Below are positions 25,700 through 35,229 of a DNA stretch of 64,000 bases, piece after piece. This DNA comes from Acetobacter thailandicus (GTDB lineage: Bacteria > Pseudomonadota > Alphaproteobacteria > Acetobacterales > Acetobacteraceae): NCBI RefSeq assembly GCF_011516655.1, contig NZ_WOSV01000001.1:124001-188000 (forward strand), given 5' to 3'. Position numbers and translations under genes: made by a program. Each line of letters starts with the position of its first letter. The stretch's first letter is position 1. A model generated the notes under the pieces. It made no database searches. It was not told the origin of the DNA and saw nothing but the letters and a program-made list of their open reading frames with translations.

Positions 25700-26020
25700 A
25701 AAATTTCGGATCAGGCTCTTAAGCCGAATAATAATATAAAAGACTTGCGTTTTTGATACACAGGTCCTGAAATAGGCATTCTGAGGATAGTCCGCTGGAG
25801 ATTCTTCTCATTTCCACATAACCGCTTTTGCATCAACATGGACGAACCAGACGATGACAGGATAACGTGTTCATTGCGCGGCGCTTGGCGGGTGTCCTTG
25901 GAATAATACACGCATATCTAAGACCAAGTCATATGGCCACCGCAGCACCGTAAAAAGAGTAGTGCAACAGCAAACATTATCTAAGTCCAGAAGCTCTCCG
26001 AATACAAGGAAAGAAACTCT
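25700..26020. other. Gene-free stretch before the KAP-like gene
   Basis: About 320 bases between the transposase relic and the NTPase gene. It has no credible coding frame. A minus-strand frame of 66 codons (25711-25911) lacks start signals and family resemblance. It must hold the promoter of the NTPase gene. Confidence 0.4.
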
Positions 26021-28057
26021 ATGATATTCAGAGTGCAGTTATCTTCTTACCTTAAGAAACTATCATGGGTATTTTTTGGACATCTTTCATCGACGGTCAG
26101 AAAAGAACGGAACTGCGCAATGTTACCTAAGGCCGATTTATTTCCGGATCCTAATCTACCTATCATCGAAACCCTTAATGATCATGCAGACAGCGACACT
26201 CCTCGTGACTATTCTTTGCTTGTAGATGGTCCATGGGGCACTGGTAAAACGTATTTAATCAAGAAATTTATAGAAGGACGAGGAGCAAAAGAGGAAGATC
26301 GACCTCTATATATATCTCTTTACGGCATAAAGGACGTAGAAGAGCTTGATTCTGAAATATTAACAAGTTTATATCCGCGCCTAAATGGAAAAGGTGCCCG
26401 TCTAGCAAGTTTTGTTGGGAAAACTCTTCTGAAAAATGTTCGTATTGATCTTGATGATTTTAAGAAAGGGCTGACGGCAGGCGGCGGTGGTATCGAAATT
26501 GGTGGGTTTAAATTACTAGAAACTAGCCCGAAAGGGCGTATCATTATTTTTGATGATCTTGAGCGTTGCGCAATTCCACCAGGTGTTCTTTTGGGGCATA
26601 TCCATCAGCTGATTGACGATGGTAAGAACCGGGTTATTCTGGTGGCAAATGAGACTGAAATCGCTCAAGATGACAGTGCGGCTCTCAGTGAATACAAGAA
26701 AGCAAAAGAAAAGACCGTTGGTTTTTCATTGACATTGCAAAGCGACTTCAATGGAGCGTTTTCTGCCTTTGTTTCGGAAATGTCTGATCCGACATACAGA
26801 TTGTTTTTAGATGATGCAAAATTAAGGATTGCAGAACTTCCGGTTCATACCTCGGAGATTAACCTTCGCGTTTTGAAGCGTGCAATTACAGCATTCGAGA
26901 TATTGTTCTCCTATATAGATGAAAATTTAAAGAAAAAAAAATATTGGTTAGGAATTCAAGATATATTTCTAAATGTCTATATGGCATTTATTTTAACGAG
27001 AGAAGATCACGTGTCGATTGAAGTTTTAAATAACGAGGCTCTTCAAAAGGAGCGGCGCTATACCTATTTTTCTTCGCGACGCCATGAATCTACAATAGCC
27101 ACCCCGCTTAGTGATGCGATGAGGCAGGTGCGCGAAAGGTATACATTTGACTTCCTGAAAGCGTCCGCTATCTCGTTCCCAGTTTTGCATGACCTCGTAT
27201 GTCATAATCACGTTAATCCGGAAGCCCTGAATGCTGATCTTTCCAAGCATTCCTCTTTCAATCCACCAATATCGTGGCCTGCATGGCGGAAACTGTATAC
27301 ATACTGGGACTTGGCACCAGATGAATTTGTAAGTGCCCTGAATTCTTTCAAGGAGGATTTTATCAAACGCGTTTATGTAAGCATCGATGATATTCTTCAC
27401 TCATTTAGCGTCTATCTGCAAATGAAAGAAAGTATGCCAGAGAAGTTTCCTTTAGATGATAAAATGTCGCAATTTACCTCCTATGTGGATGATGTGATAA
27501 GAAGCAAGTCGGAGTTATTGGACTGCTCAATTGACTCTAACGGCGATAATGAAAATCGTTCATCGTCAATACTTGGCTACCAAAGTGAAGGACACGGACA
27601 ATTTTCAGATGAATTCGCACAGGCGAAGGAGATGTTGATCCATAAAATTCGTGAAGGGAAAGTCTCACGAATTGCAAAAAATGCTGAAGATTTTTTTGAT
27701 AAGACCAAAGATAACCCTGACCTATTTGATGAGTTGCTTGTCAGTAACGCGTCTCGTAAGGCACCCTACGCCAGGATTCCGATTTTGGCCGAAATTGATT
27801 ATAAGCTCTTTTCTCGTCACCTAGTCGACTTGGATCCTGTTACACGAAAGCGTTTTCTTGCTACATTATTCAATCGACATGATCTTACTCGCAATCTCAA
27901 CGATGAACAAATACGGAAAGAAAAATCTTGGTTAGATCGTGTAAGAACGGAAATGATAGATTTATTTGGAAAAGAATCAATACAAATTTTAAAAGACTCC
28001 TATATCGATACTGTTAAGAAATATATTAATCCATGTATTCCAGAAATGAATGAGTGA
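26021..28057 (+). CDS. KAP-like P-loop NTPase (candidate anti-phage protein)
   Basis: 678 residues. DGPWGTGKTYLI (Walker A, residues 69-80) and GRIIIFDDLERC (Walker B, 172-183) define a STAND/KAP-like P-loop ATPase; the DDLER form is typical of KAP and related domains. The remaining 480 residues are helical and have no recognised effector domain or membrane segments. AAGGAAAG eight bases before ATG 26021 supports that start, though an in-frame ATG at 26120 would begin closer to the domain. It stands alone between IS debris and a structured repeat, in a replaceable cargo position. The AT-rich codon use suggests acquisition. Confidence 0.72.
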   Translation: MIFRVQLSSYLKKLSWVFFGHLSSTVRKERNCAMLPKADLFPDPNLPIIETLNDHADSDTPRDYSLLVDGPWGTGKTYLIKKFIEGRGAKEEDRPLYISLYGIKDVEELDSEILTSLYPRLNGKGARLASFVGKTLLKNVRIDLDDFKKGLTAGGGGIEIGGFKLLETSPKGRIIIFDDLERCAIPPGVLLGHIHQLIDDGKNRVILVANETEIAQDDSAALSEYKKAKEKTVGFSLTLQSDFNGAFSAFVSEMSDPTYRLFLDDAKLRIAELPVHTSEINLRVLKRAITAFEILFSYIDENLKKKKYWLGIQDIFLNVYMAFILTREDHVSIEVLNNEALQKERRYTYFSSRRHESTIATPLSDAMRQVRERYTFDFLKASAISFPVLHDLVCHNHVNPEALNADLSKHSSFNPPISWPAWRKLYTYWDLAPDEFVSALNSFKEDFIKRVYVSIDDILHSFSVYLQMKESMPEKFPLDDKMSQFTSYVDDVIRSKSELLDCSIDSNGDNENRSSSILGYQSEGHGQFSDEFAQAKEMLIHKIREGKVSRIAKNAEDFFDKTKDNPDLFDELLVSNASRKAPYARIPILAEIDYKLFSRHLVDLDPVTRKRFLATLFNRHDLTRNLNDEQIRKEKSWLDRVRTEMIDLFGKESIQILKDSYIDTVKKYINPCIPEMNE

Positions 28058-28090
28058 CGCGCAGTGGTTTCCTTAAGAGTCTATCGATTT

Positions 28091-28283
28091 TCAATAAACC
28101 TCTACGAAGAGGACATGACTGAAGATACTGCCTGACCACTACTGCTGACGCCAGCAAAATCATTCGTGCCTAAAAAGACAGCGATGCAGGTATGGTGACA
28201 TACCTGTGGTCTCTTCAGAGACAGTCACGCTTGAGCAGGTAAACCTGCTCATAATAAAGGCTCTTTCAGGAGATTAATACGTC
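28091..28283. repeat. Structured dispersed repeat, copy A
   Basis: About 160 bases (28091-28250) match 62413-62571 at roughly 85 percent by eye, with five short hairpins in series: CCTCT/AGAGG 28099-28112, GCTG/CAGC 28144-28155, CAGGTAT/ATACCTG 28187-28206, GTCTC/GAGAC 28209-28222 and GAGCAGG/CCTGCTC 28233-28250. A further 19-bp word (28265-28283) matches 63266-63284 with two differences. A frame through the last two hairpins weakly resembles a tyrosine recombinase, so it may be a mobile-element relic or a structured RNA. Confidence 0.75.
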
Positions 28284-28370
28284 TCGGCAGATAGTTGCTC
28301 TAATCAGTGCACCAAGACTTTAAAATTACGAACCTGGTGCACCAACTAGTAGCTCTTCAACTCTCCCGGG

Positions 28371-30500
28371 TCAGGCTTGAATAGCAGATTGTTCAGGTAA
28401 TCTATTTTCTAAAATATATGGACCTCCTGCATGGATATCTATTGCCATCAAAGCAATACTACCCATCGGGCGCTGGCCCAGCTTTAGAAGAGCATTACCC
28501 TTTGTCCAGCGCACTGTCTCGCCTTCTATATTATTCCACCCTGATAGTTCAGGATCCTGCAAGTGATCTGTCAGCGTAATAGTTGTATCTCCTTCACAGA
28601 GCATCACGCTACCTACAAGAACACCAAGTTTCCTGCGATCATCGACAAACGGACCAATAACATCACAGGGGCGACTGGCATGAGAAACAAGTCGAACACT
28701 CTCAATACCAGCAGGTATCATAAACATTACCCGGCCATCGCTCTCACGGATCTGACGTATCGTTGCGCCAGTTTCCGTAACAAGATAGAGGTTATGGTCA
28801 TGCACTAAAGGCTGAACGATGGTCTGTACATCACGCCCCTTTTGTTCAGCACGACTTTTAATCTGACAGAAAATTAGTTCAACATCATCGCGTGAGACAG
28901 TCAAAGGAGCTGCCGCGTCATTCCAGCTCAAAGTGCGAGATCGTGAAAATGAAACGACATTTCCTGTCTGTGTAAATGTATGACGGTTACCGGTATCGAG
29001 GTAGCTTTCTGTAAGCATACCATCTGCCATAATGACTGAGTGCTCTTCAGTTTCGATGTGATAATACTTATAAGCATTAATGGAGGTATCATAAAAAATA
29101 GAACTACCATTTACGAGCATTCTTGCCGGAACAAATTTGCCATCAAAAAATAAACAATGTTCAGCTGTAATCAGAAGGTCTTTGAATGGCACTCCATCTG
29201 CAATAGAATCCTTAAGGATGCGAATAGGGTAGCCCGCCTGATCCAAAGGAAGATGTGGGCGTATTACACAATGTCCCTCTCCTGCCCACGTCACATGACG
29301 ATTTTTTTCAACACCATCAACATAAGCAATCACTTGATCACCAACTGACAACTCCTCAACCGGAACCAGTCCTGATGGTGTAGTAATCAAGCTGCCAGCC
29401 AGAAAACATGCTTCTGATGATTCAAATGTTGCTGTCTTATAAACAGTAAGAGCTTCATTGACGACTGTTGGGTTTGATATATAGCCACCGCTACCAACTA
29501 ATACGTAACTTGTATTATCCCCACCAGCGAATTTACTACCATTTAGCGTTCCAGACGTGTAGCCACCGCTATATGACTCTGTAAAAACATCATCTGTTGA
29601 TGATCCGCCAGAATATATAGTAGTAACCTCAGATTCATACGAGTTGCTTAAAGATGACCCGCCGGAATATATATTCAAATAACCATTTGCTGTATATGAT
29701 GATTCTATAGTTCCACCAGATGATACGTATATAGTACCATTTGCAGCTCCAAATGTAGCTACAGATACCAGGCCAGATACAACAGCTCCGCTACTTATTG
29801 TCAGGCTTGCATTCCATAAATTAACCGGACCAGAAACAACTTTCGTACCACTAACGTATACAGTTTGCCCTGCATTATTAAGCTTTGCTACCCAGGTTCC
29901 TCCTGATATTACATTGTTGTTATTTGTGATATCAGGTGGCGTTGTTTTGCTAACAGCATTATTATAAACTGCGCTAGAAGCAAGAGTAAATTGTTGATTT
30001 GAAATGGATGGATATGATATATAACCACCGTTCAAAACATTTACATAACTTGTATTATCCCCACCAGCGAATTTACTACCATTTAGCGTTCCAGATGTGT
30101 AACCACCGTCATATGACTCTGTAAAAACATCATCTGTTGATGATCCACCAGAATATACAGTAGTAACCTCAGATTCATACGAGTTGCTTAAAGATGACCC
30201 TCCAGAATAAATATTTAAAGGTCCATTAGCAACATACGATGATTCTATAGTTCCTCCCGACAATACAGTGAGAGTACCATTCCCAAGCCCAAATGTAGCT
30301 ACAGATACCAGGCCAGATACAACAGCTCCACTACTTATTGTCAGGCTTGCATTCCATAAATTAACCGGACCAGAAACAACTTTCGTACCACTAACGTATA
30401 CAGTTTGCCCTGCATTATTAAGCTTTGCTACCCAGGTTCCTCCTGATATTACATTGTTGTTATTTGTGATATCAGGTGGTGTTGTTTTACTTTCGCTCAT
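28371..30500 (-). CDS. Hint-domain protein with duplicated repeat region
   Basis: 709 residues. Residues 4-363 are two 180-residue units rich in Gly, Ser, Thr and Asn (NVISGGTWVAKLNNAGQTVYVSGT...), resembling the beta-solenoid repeats of AIDA-type adhesins. The Hint domain begins at Cys365 (ACFLAGSLITTPSGLVPVEELSVGD) and includes the conserved ITAEHCLFF; Hint proteins cleave themselves at that cysteine. A family-specific C-terminal extension follows. It has no evident signal peptide. It is convergent with the KAP gene and divergent from the late operon, and has a paralogue at 58006. Function on the phage or host surface is unproven. Confidence 0.85.
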   Translation of the reverse strand: MSESKTTPPDITNNNNVISGGTWVAKLNNAGQTVYVSGTKVVSGPVNLWNASLTISSGAVVSGLVSVATFGLGNGTLTVLSGGTIESSYVANGPLNIYSGGSSLSNSYESEVTTVYSGGSSTDDVFTESYDGGYTSGTLNGSKFAGGDNTSYVNVLNGGYISYPSISNQQFTLASSAVYNNAVSKTTPPDITNNNNVISGGTWVAKLNNAGQTVYVSGTKVVSGPVNLWNASLTISSGAVVSGLVSVATFGAANGTIYVSSGGTIESSYTANGYLNIYSGGSSLSNSYESEVTTIYSGGSSTDDVFTESYSGGYTSGTLNGSKFAGGDNTSYVLVGSGGYISNPTVVNEALTVYKTATFESSEACFLAGSLITTPSGLVPVEELSVGDQVIAYVDGVEKNRHVTWAGEGHCVIRPHLPLDQAGYPIRILKDSIADGVPFKDLLITAEHCLFFDGKFVPARMLVNGSSIFYDTSINAYKYYHIETEEHSVIMADGMLTESYLDTGNRHTFTQTGNVVSFSRSRTLSWNDAAAPLTVSRDDVELIFCQIKSRAEQKGRDVQTIVQPLVHDHNLYLVTETGATIRQIRESDGRVMFMIPAGIESVRLVSHASRPCDVIGPFVDDRRKLGVLVGSVMLCEGDTTITLTDHLQDPELSGWNNIEGETVRWTKGNALLKLGQRPMGSIALMAIDIHAGGPYILENRLPEQSAIQA
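29412..30491 (-). repeat. Tandem 540-bp duplication within the Hint gene
   Basis: Units 30491-29952 and 29951-29412 are nearly identical at the DNA level (for example 30361-30420 equals 29821-29880 exactly). Differences cluster in the segments coding residues 68-96 and 150-180 of each unit, a mosaic pattern expected from partial gene conversion. Confidence 0.92.
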
Positions 30501-30829
30501 TTACAACCCCATAAAAAGTTAGATACTTTGTAACTGATTTTAATTTCATAATAATTGGTTAATTTTTTCAATAAAAATATTATTAATTTTAAATAAATGT
30601 GTCATTCACTGTAATGTGACCTGCAAGAATGACACTATAAAATCACATGTATGTGTCTGATCGTCACTCTATGCACACCTTTAAATTTTGTAATGAATAT
30701 TTAAAGTGGTGCATTACATTAAACATAAATTTCCTGCACAATATATGTTTCCATTTTGAAGATAGATCGCTTTCCTTTTGACTGTATAAAAACTCTGGTA
30801 CTCGCCGGCAGTTTGTACTATGACGAATC
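30501..30829. promoter_or_regulatory. AT-rich divergent control region with inverted repeat
   Basis: This region lies between the Hint gene and the start of the late operon. GTGTCATTC (30599-30607) and GAATGACAC (30627-30635) form a 9-bp inverted repeat with a 19-base spacer, a candidate regulator site. Both promoters should be here; boxes could not be assigned safely. No coding frame with a start signal is visible. Confidence 0.5.
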
Positions 30830-31057
30830 ATGAGCAATACAAACGAGTTATGGCCGGGTTGCTGCACGGAAAACTACCGTGAGCATCTGACGAAGCCCAG
30901 AGACTGGAACGCGGCGTGTTTGATCACGCAGATGCGTTCGGGCCTTACTCTTGAGCAAATGACTGACGCACAACGCAAAATATGGGAGCGTTTACATGGC
31001 GATCACGAAAGCCCGCAAACGCAGGCCGATTGTCTACACACCTCAGTTTCAGGATAA
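30830..31057 (+). CDS. Small protein at the head of the late region
   Basis: 75 residues; WPGCCTENYREHLTKPRDWNAACLITQMRSGLTLEQMTDAQRKIWERLHGD reads like a compact helical protein. It overlaps the next gene by 62 bases in another frame. No recognised family. Confidence 0.5.
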   Translation: MSNTNELWPGCCTENYREHLTKPRDWNAACLITQMRSGLTLEQMTDAQRKIWERLHGDHESPQTQADCLHTSVSG

Positions 31058-31526
31058 CGGCCCTACAGACGAACGCCGCCAGCATGATACGATTACAAAC
31101 TCATCACCCCCGCGCGTACGCCAGACTATTCAGAGCCTGCTAAATAATGGTGATATCAGCCAGGATGCCGCCAATGCATCAGAACGCTGGCACCGCGACT
31201 ATGTATTTGGTTATCACGGCTACGCTGAATATCCTGAGAACTATATCCCTGAATGTAACGGACGCCATGATGAAGTATCGTGGGCGTGTGTAAGAGCAAA
31301 CGCATGCGGGCGTATTATCGATATCCGTCGCGCTCTTGGCATGTGCAGTCATATACGGCTTGAAATGCTTATCGTTAAAAACATGAGCTTTCGTGAAATG
31401 GGGGCTGAGCTATTCCCTAGTATCAACAAGGTAAAAGCCGGACAAAAAACATCTACACAGTGCTGCCTCCTCCTGGAACAGCTCCATAATTTTTATGCCA
31501 ACCAGAAAAAAGAAATTGACAGGTAA
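30996..31526 (+). CDS. DUF6456-like putative late regulator
   Basis: 176 residues. The second half (WHRDYVFGYHGY..., RRALGMCSHIRLEMLIVKNMSFREMGAELFPSINKVKAGQKTSTQCCLLLEQLHNFYA) resembles the alphaproteobacterial DUF6456 domain, which combines an 'ERF..DY' start and a late HTH-like segment. Position at the head of the packaging genes suggests control of late transcription, possibly by antitermination. That is inference. Confidence 0.6.
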   Translation: MAITKARKRRPIVYTPQFQDNGPTDERRQHDTITNSSPPRVRQTIQSLLNNGDISQDAANASERWHRDYVFGYHGYAEYPENYIPECNGRHDEVSWACVRANACGRIIDIRRALGMCSHIRLEMLIVKNMSFREMGAELFPSINKVKAGQKTSTQCCLLLEQLHNFYANQKKEIDR

Positions 31527-31573
31527 TTACCCAAAGGGTACAAAAACACCATAATTCGATAACTACGTCTAAT

Positions 31574-31597
31574 AGCCGCCATGTGCGGCTTTTTTTG
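31574..31597 (+). terminator. Intrinsic terminator before the packaging genes
   Basis: AGCCGC-CATGT-GCGGCT then seven T. It lies between the DUF6456-like gene and the packaging genes, so late transcription must pass it or restart after it. Confidence 0.85.
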
Positions 31598-31608
31598 TAT
31601 CTGGCCCC

Positions 31609-31992
31609 ATGAAAAACTTAAAACCCGGCGACGTTGTGCGGCTAAAGCTGCATGACGCAATCTGCGTTGCGGTCGGCAAAGATTATGCATACGTCTGCAC
31701 AATCGTGTCCGGAAAAGAACCGACAAAGCATCGTGCAGATATCCGACTTCCTCAGATGGAGGCGTCGTCTTTCAGCTATTCGACATTCAGCCGCATCCGA
31801 TGCACACCTGAAACTGCAATGAAGCTCGGAAAAACAATCGGGCGTGTATCAGAGAAAACACTCAGTGATATCATTATTGGCATCACCCGAGAGCACCGCA
31901 TGCGCGAAATGGAACAAGAGACCGCGAAACGCGGCAACCTTGCCCACGGTTTAAGTGGATGGATACGCCATGAGCATACTGCCATCGCTTAA
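31609..31992 (+). CDS. Unidentified phage protein upstream of terminase
   Basis: 127 residues starting MKNLKPGDVVRLKLHDAICVAVGKDYAYV, which resembles a small beta-barrel fold at the N-terminus. The C-terminal half is helical and charged. The SD is weak and the start comes directly after the terminator T run. No family recognised. Confidence 0.55.
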   Translation: MKNLKPGDVVRLKLHDAICVAVGKDYAYVCTIVSGKEPTKHRADIRLPQMEASSFSYSTFSRIRCTPETAMKLGKTIGRVSEKTLSDIIIGITREHRMREMEQETAKRGNLAHGLSGWIRHEHTAIA

Positions 31993-32055
31993 TATCCGCA
32001 GGTGGGAACCCTCAAATCTCATGCTCTCAATTATGAATTTTAAATTCTTCGAAAA

Positions 32056-32382
32056 ATGACAGAAACGCAGAAAAAACAACGCGGTAGACCGAAAGGTAAA
32101 GTCGGACAAGCAACCATGCGTCGCCGTGCGTTAGTTGAGCGCGTAGAGAAATCGCTGAAATCCAAAGGCCGAACCCCCCTTGAGATTTTTGCCGCCGTGA
32201 TGGGTGGTGATCTCAGCATTACTGAAATGCAGTTTGAAGCAGCAAAAGCGGCTGCCCCTTACATTCATCCCAAACTCTCGTCCGTGGAAATGAACGCGAC
32301 TGTAAGGCGGCGCATAGAGGATATGTCTGACGATGAGCTTGAAGCGCTCGCAAACTCTGGAGATAGCGCGGAAGAAAGCTAA
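32056..32382 (+). CDS. Terminase small subunit
   Basis: 108 residues. A basic RGRPKGK start, an HTH-like core (LEIFAAVMGGDLSITEMQFEAAKAAAPYIHPKLSSVE) and an acidic tail ending NSGDSAEES are typical of this protein, which recognises phage DNA and brings it to TerL. It overlaps TerL by 50 bases. Confidence 0.82.
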   Translation: MTETQKKQRGRPKGKVGQATMRRRALVERVEKSLKSKGRTPLEIFAAVMGGDLSITEMQFEAAKAAAPYIHPKLSSVEMNATVRRRIEDMSDDELEALANSGDSAEES

Positions 32383-33775
32383 AGCTGAACTATCCAGACG
32401 CCAGACTGCACGTGAAGGCTCTCTCGCGTTCGCTCAATACACAATGCCGGGTTACAGGGTTGGTGCTCATCACAGGTTACTCTGCGAGAAACTCGACGCT
32501 GTAGAACGCGGTGAGATTAAGCGCCTGATGGTGTTTATGCCCCCACGACACGGCAAGTCAGAGCTGACCAGTAAACGCTTTCCTGCATGGTATATGGGGC
32601 GGAATCCTAAAAAGCAGATTATCACAGCATCCTACGGCGCCACTCTCGCACAAGGTTTCGGACGCGATGTGCGTAACATTGTCGGATCCCCTGAGTTTGC
32701 GTCTTTGTTTCCTGGCGTAGGTGTTGCGTCTGACAGCTCTGCCCGTGACAACTGGCACACCAATAAAGGCGGCGTTTATACCGCCATGGGTGTTGGTGGC
32801 GGCCTCACTGGTAAGGGCGCGCATGTTGCCCTCATAGACGATCCGGTTAAAGACCGTCAGGACGCAGAAAGCCCCGTCATACGTGAGGCAACATGGGACT
32901 GGTATCGCTCTGTATTGCGAACCCGACTAATGCCGGGAGGAGCCATCGTTCTGGTACTTACACGGTGGCACCCTGACGATCTGGCAGGGCGTCTGCTTGA
33001 TGAAATGGTGAACGGAACCGGTGAGAGCTGGGAGGTTCTTTCTCTCCCTGCCATCTGCGAAACTGAATCAGATCCCCTGGGGCGCAAAGCTGGCGATGCA
33101 CTCTGGCCTGACGTTTTCCCGCTCAGAGAGCTGCGGCAGATTGAAAAATCTGTTGGCCCTCGTGAATGGGCAGCTCTGTATCAGCAGAAACCTGCTCCAT
33201 CTAAAGGTGCACTATTTGATACGTCTGTCATCAACATTGTCGATGCTGCGCCAACTGGCGGAACAATTGTCAGGCGATGGGATCTGGCCGCAACAAAACA
33301 AGTCGGGACACGCGATCCGGACTGGACTGCAGGTGTCAAAACGTTACGCACGTCAGACGGCAGGATTTATATCCTTGATATCGTTCGCCTTCGTGGTGGC
33401 CCTCTCGATGTTGAAAAATCAATTATGGGGACGGCATCACAGGACGGCCCTCAGATTGAAATTATCCTTCCACAAGACCCGGGGCAGGCAGGAAAATCTC
33501 AGGCAGAGTATCTGATACGAAAGCTGGCGGGATACCGCGTCAAGGCTGTTCGTGAAACAGGAGATAAGGCAACTCGTGCCGCTCCTTTTGCCTCGCAGGT
33601 AAACGCAGGGAATGTCTTCCTGGTTAAAGCCCCATGGAACAGGACATTTATTGATGAACTCACATCATTCCCCGCCGGGGCTCATGATGACCAGGTCGAT
33701 GCCGCAGCCGGAGCTTTTGACCGCCTCGTAAACGAAAACAACTGGACCAGTATTTACGAAAGATTAGCCGAGTGA
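32333..33775 (+). CDS. Terminase large subunit
   Basis: 480 residues. The packaging motor ATPase has the P-loop PPRHGKSE, a Walker B-like HVALIDDP, the motif III region VLTRWHPDDL, and a C-terminal RNase H-type nuclease (RRWDLAATKQ, DIVRLRGGP, GAHDDQVDAAAGAF). The start lies within terS. The stop overlaps the portal GTG as GTGA. It cuts concatemers and pumps DNA into the prohead. Confidence 0.95.
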   Translation: MSLKRSQTLEIARKKAKAELSRRQTAREGSLAFAQYTMPGYRVGAHHRLLCEKLDAVERGEIKRLMVFMPPRHGKSELTSKRFPAWYMGRNPKKQIITASYGATLAQGFGRDVRNIVGSPEFASLFPGVGVASDSSARDNWHTNKGGVYTAMGVGGGLTGKGAHVALIDDPVKDRQDAESPVIREATWDWYRSVLRTRLMPGGAIVLVLTRWHPDDLAGRLLDEMVNGTGESWEVLSLPAICETESDPLGRKAGDALWPDVFPLRELRQIEKSVGPREWAALYQQKPAPSKGALFDTSVINIVDAAPTGGTIVRRWDLAATKQVGTRDPDWTAGVKTLRTSDGRIYILDIVRLRGGPLDVEKSIMGTASQDGPQIEIILPQDPGQAGKSQAEYLIRKLAGYRVKAVRETGDKATRAAPFASQVNAGNVFLVKAPWNRTFIDELTSFPAGAHDDQVDAAAGAFDRLVNENNWTSIYERLAE

Positions 33776-35223
33776 CGACTAAACCAAAATATCGCGTCCC
33801 GGCTCGCGTTCGGACATTTGACGGCTATGTAAACCCCGCAACCCGGACTGGTCGTGGGATGGATAACCTTGCCTCAGCCGGTGGCTATGCCTTCACCTAC
33901 TGGACAAGAAATCGCACTCAGCTGGAAGCTGCCTACCGTGGTTCATGGATTATCGGAAACGCTGTTGACTGCGTTGCTGAGGATATGACCCGCGCAGGAA
34001 TTGACATAACCGGGCTGTCAGATTCTCAGCAAGATGAGCGTCTTCAGGCAGAAATTTCACGACTGGGCATCTGGCAGGCATTCTCAGATGTTGTGAAATG
34101 GGCACGTCTTTTCGGTGGCGGTCTCGGCATCATTATGATCGACGGGCAGAACGTCTCTGACCCTCTGAATGTAGACAGTATAGGCGAAAATCAGTTCAGA
34201 GGCATTTACGCCATGGACCGGTGGGTCGCGATACCGGATTACACAAGACTGGTTAAAGAACTGGGGCCTGACATTGGTAAACCTGAATTCTACCAGATTG
34301 CCCCTGGTGACTGGCCTTTCTCTGGCCTCAGCGTTCATTATACTCGTGTTATACGCATGGATGGCGTGCGTCTGCCCATATACCAGAGACAGTATGAAAA
34401 TGGCTTCGGCATGTCGATTGTCGAACGTATTTTCGATGCACTGACTGCATTCGACAGCGGTACCGTAGGCGCATCACAGCTTGTGTATAAAGCACACCTG
34501 CGTGTGATGAAAATTGCCGGGTATAAAGAAGTTATGGGCGGCATGAACGACGCTGCCAAGCGTGGAATATTCGCCCAGATTGATAACATCAGACAATTCC
34601 AGTCAAATGAAGGAATGTCTGTTATCGACAAGGAAGATGATTTTCAGGCACTCGTTTACTCGTTCTCAGGATTAAACGATATTCTGATGCAATTCGCTCA
34701 GCAGGTTTCAGGCTCAGTCCAGATACCAATGACACGGCTGATGGGACAGTCTCCCGCGGGTTTTTCTACCGGAGACAGCGATATCCGTCAGTATCAGGAG
34801 GGTATCAGCCAGAAACGCGAACAGGCACGTCCTGTCGTTCATCTGATCGTGGATATGCTTTACCGGTCACTCTTTGGAAAGCCACCTCCAGAGGCACTCA
34901 ATTTCAGGTTTAAGTCACTATGGGAAATAGACGACGAACAGAAAGCAAATATTGCTTCAACCCGGACAACATCAGTCATCAGCGCTTTTGAAAGCGAATT
35001 GATCAGCCAGAGAACGGCCCTGCAGGAACTTAAATCCGGGGCTGATGTGGACGGAGCGTGGAACACAATCACCGAGCAAATGATCGAGGAGGCGGACCCC
35101 ACTCCACCATCCTCCAGTGAGTTTGATGATCAGGGAATGGGCATGCCTCTCTCCGGACTAACAATACACCGCGTTCCTGAGAGAGATTTAACGAAGGAGG
35201 TCATTACTCCTGACAGTGAGTAA
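33772..35223 (+). CDS. Portal protein (DUF1073 family)
   Basis: 483 residues from a GTG start coupled to terL. The WIIGNAVDCVAEDMTRAGI and GGGLGIIMIDGQ segments, and VQIPMTRLMGQSPAGFSTGDSDIRQYQEGIS, match the DUF1073/phage portal type seen in myophages. It forms the dodecameric DNA channel at the head vertex. Confidence 0.9.
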   Translation: MTTKPKYRVPARVRTFDGYVNPATRTGRGMDNLASAGGYAFTYWTRNRTQLEAAYRGSWIIGNAVDCVAEDMTRAGIDITGLSDSQQDERLQAEISRLGIWQAFSDVVKWARLFGGGLGIIMIDGQNVSDPLNVDSIGENQFRGIYAMDRWVAIPDYTRLVKELGPDIGKPEFYQIAPGDWPFSGLSVHYTRVIRMDGVRLPIYQRQYENGFGMSIVERIFDALTAFDSGTVGASQLVYKAHLRVMKIAGYKEVMGGMNDAAKRGIFAQIDNIRQFQSNEGMSVIDKEDDFQALVYSFSGLNDILMQFAQQVSGSVQIPMTRLMGQSPAGFSTGDSDIRQYQEGISQKREQARPVVHLIVDMLYRSLFGKPPPEALNFRFKSLWEIDDEQKANIASTRTTSVISAFESELISQRTALQELKSGADVDGAWNTITEQMIEEADPTPPSSSEFDDQGMGMPLSGLTIHRVPERDLTKEVITPDSE

Positions 35224-35229
35224 GCCTCA

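Noticed and set aside
25711-25911. 66-codon minus-strand frame beside the transposase relic
   Set aside because: No SD, no recognisable domain; likely noise in degraded sequence.
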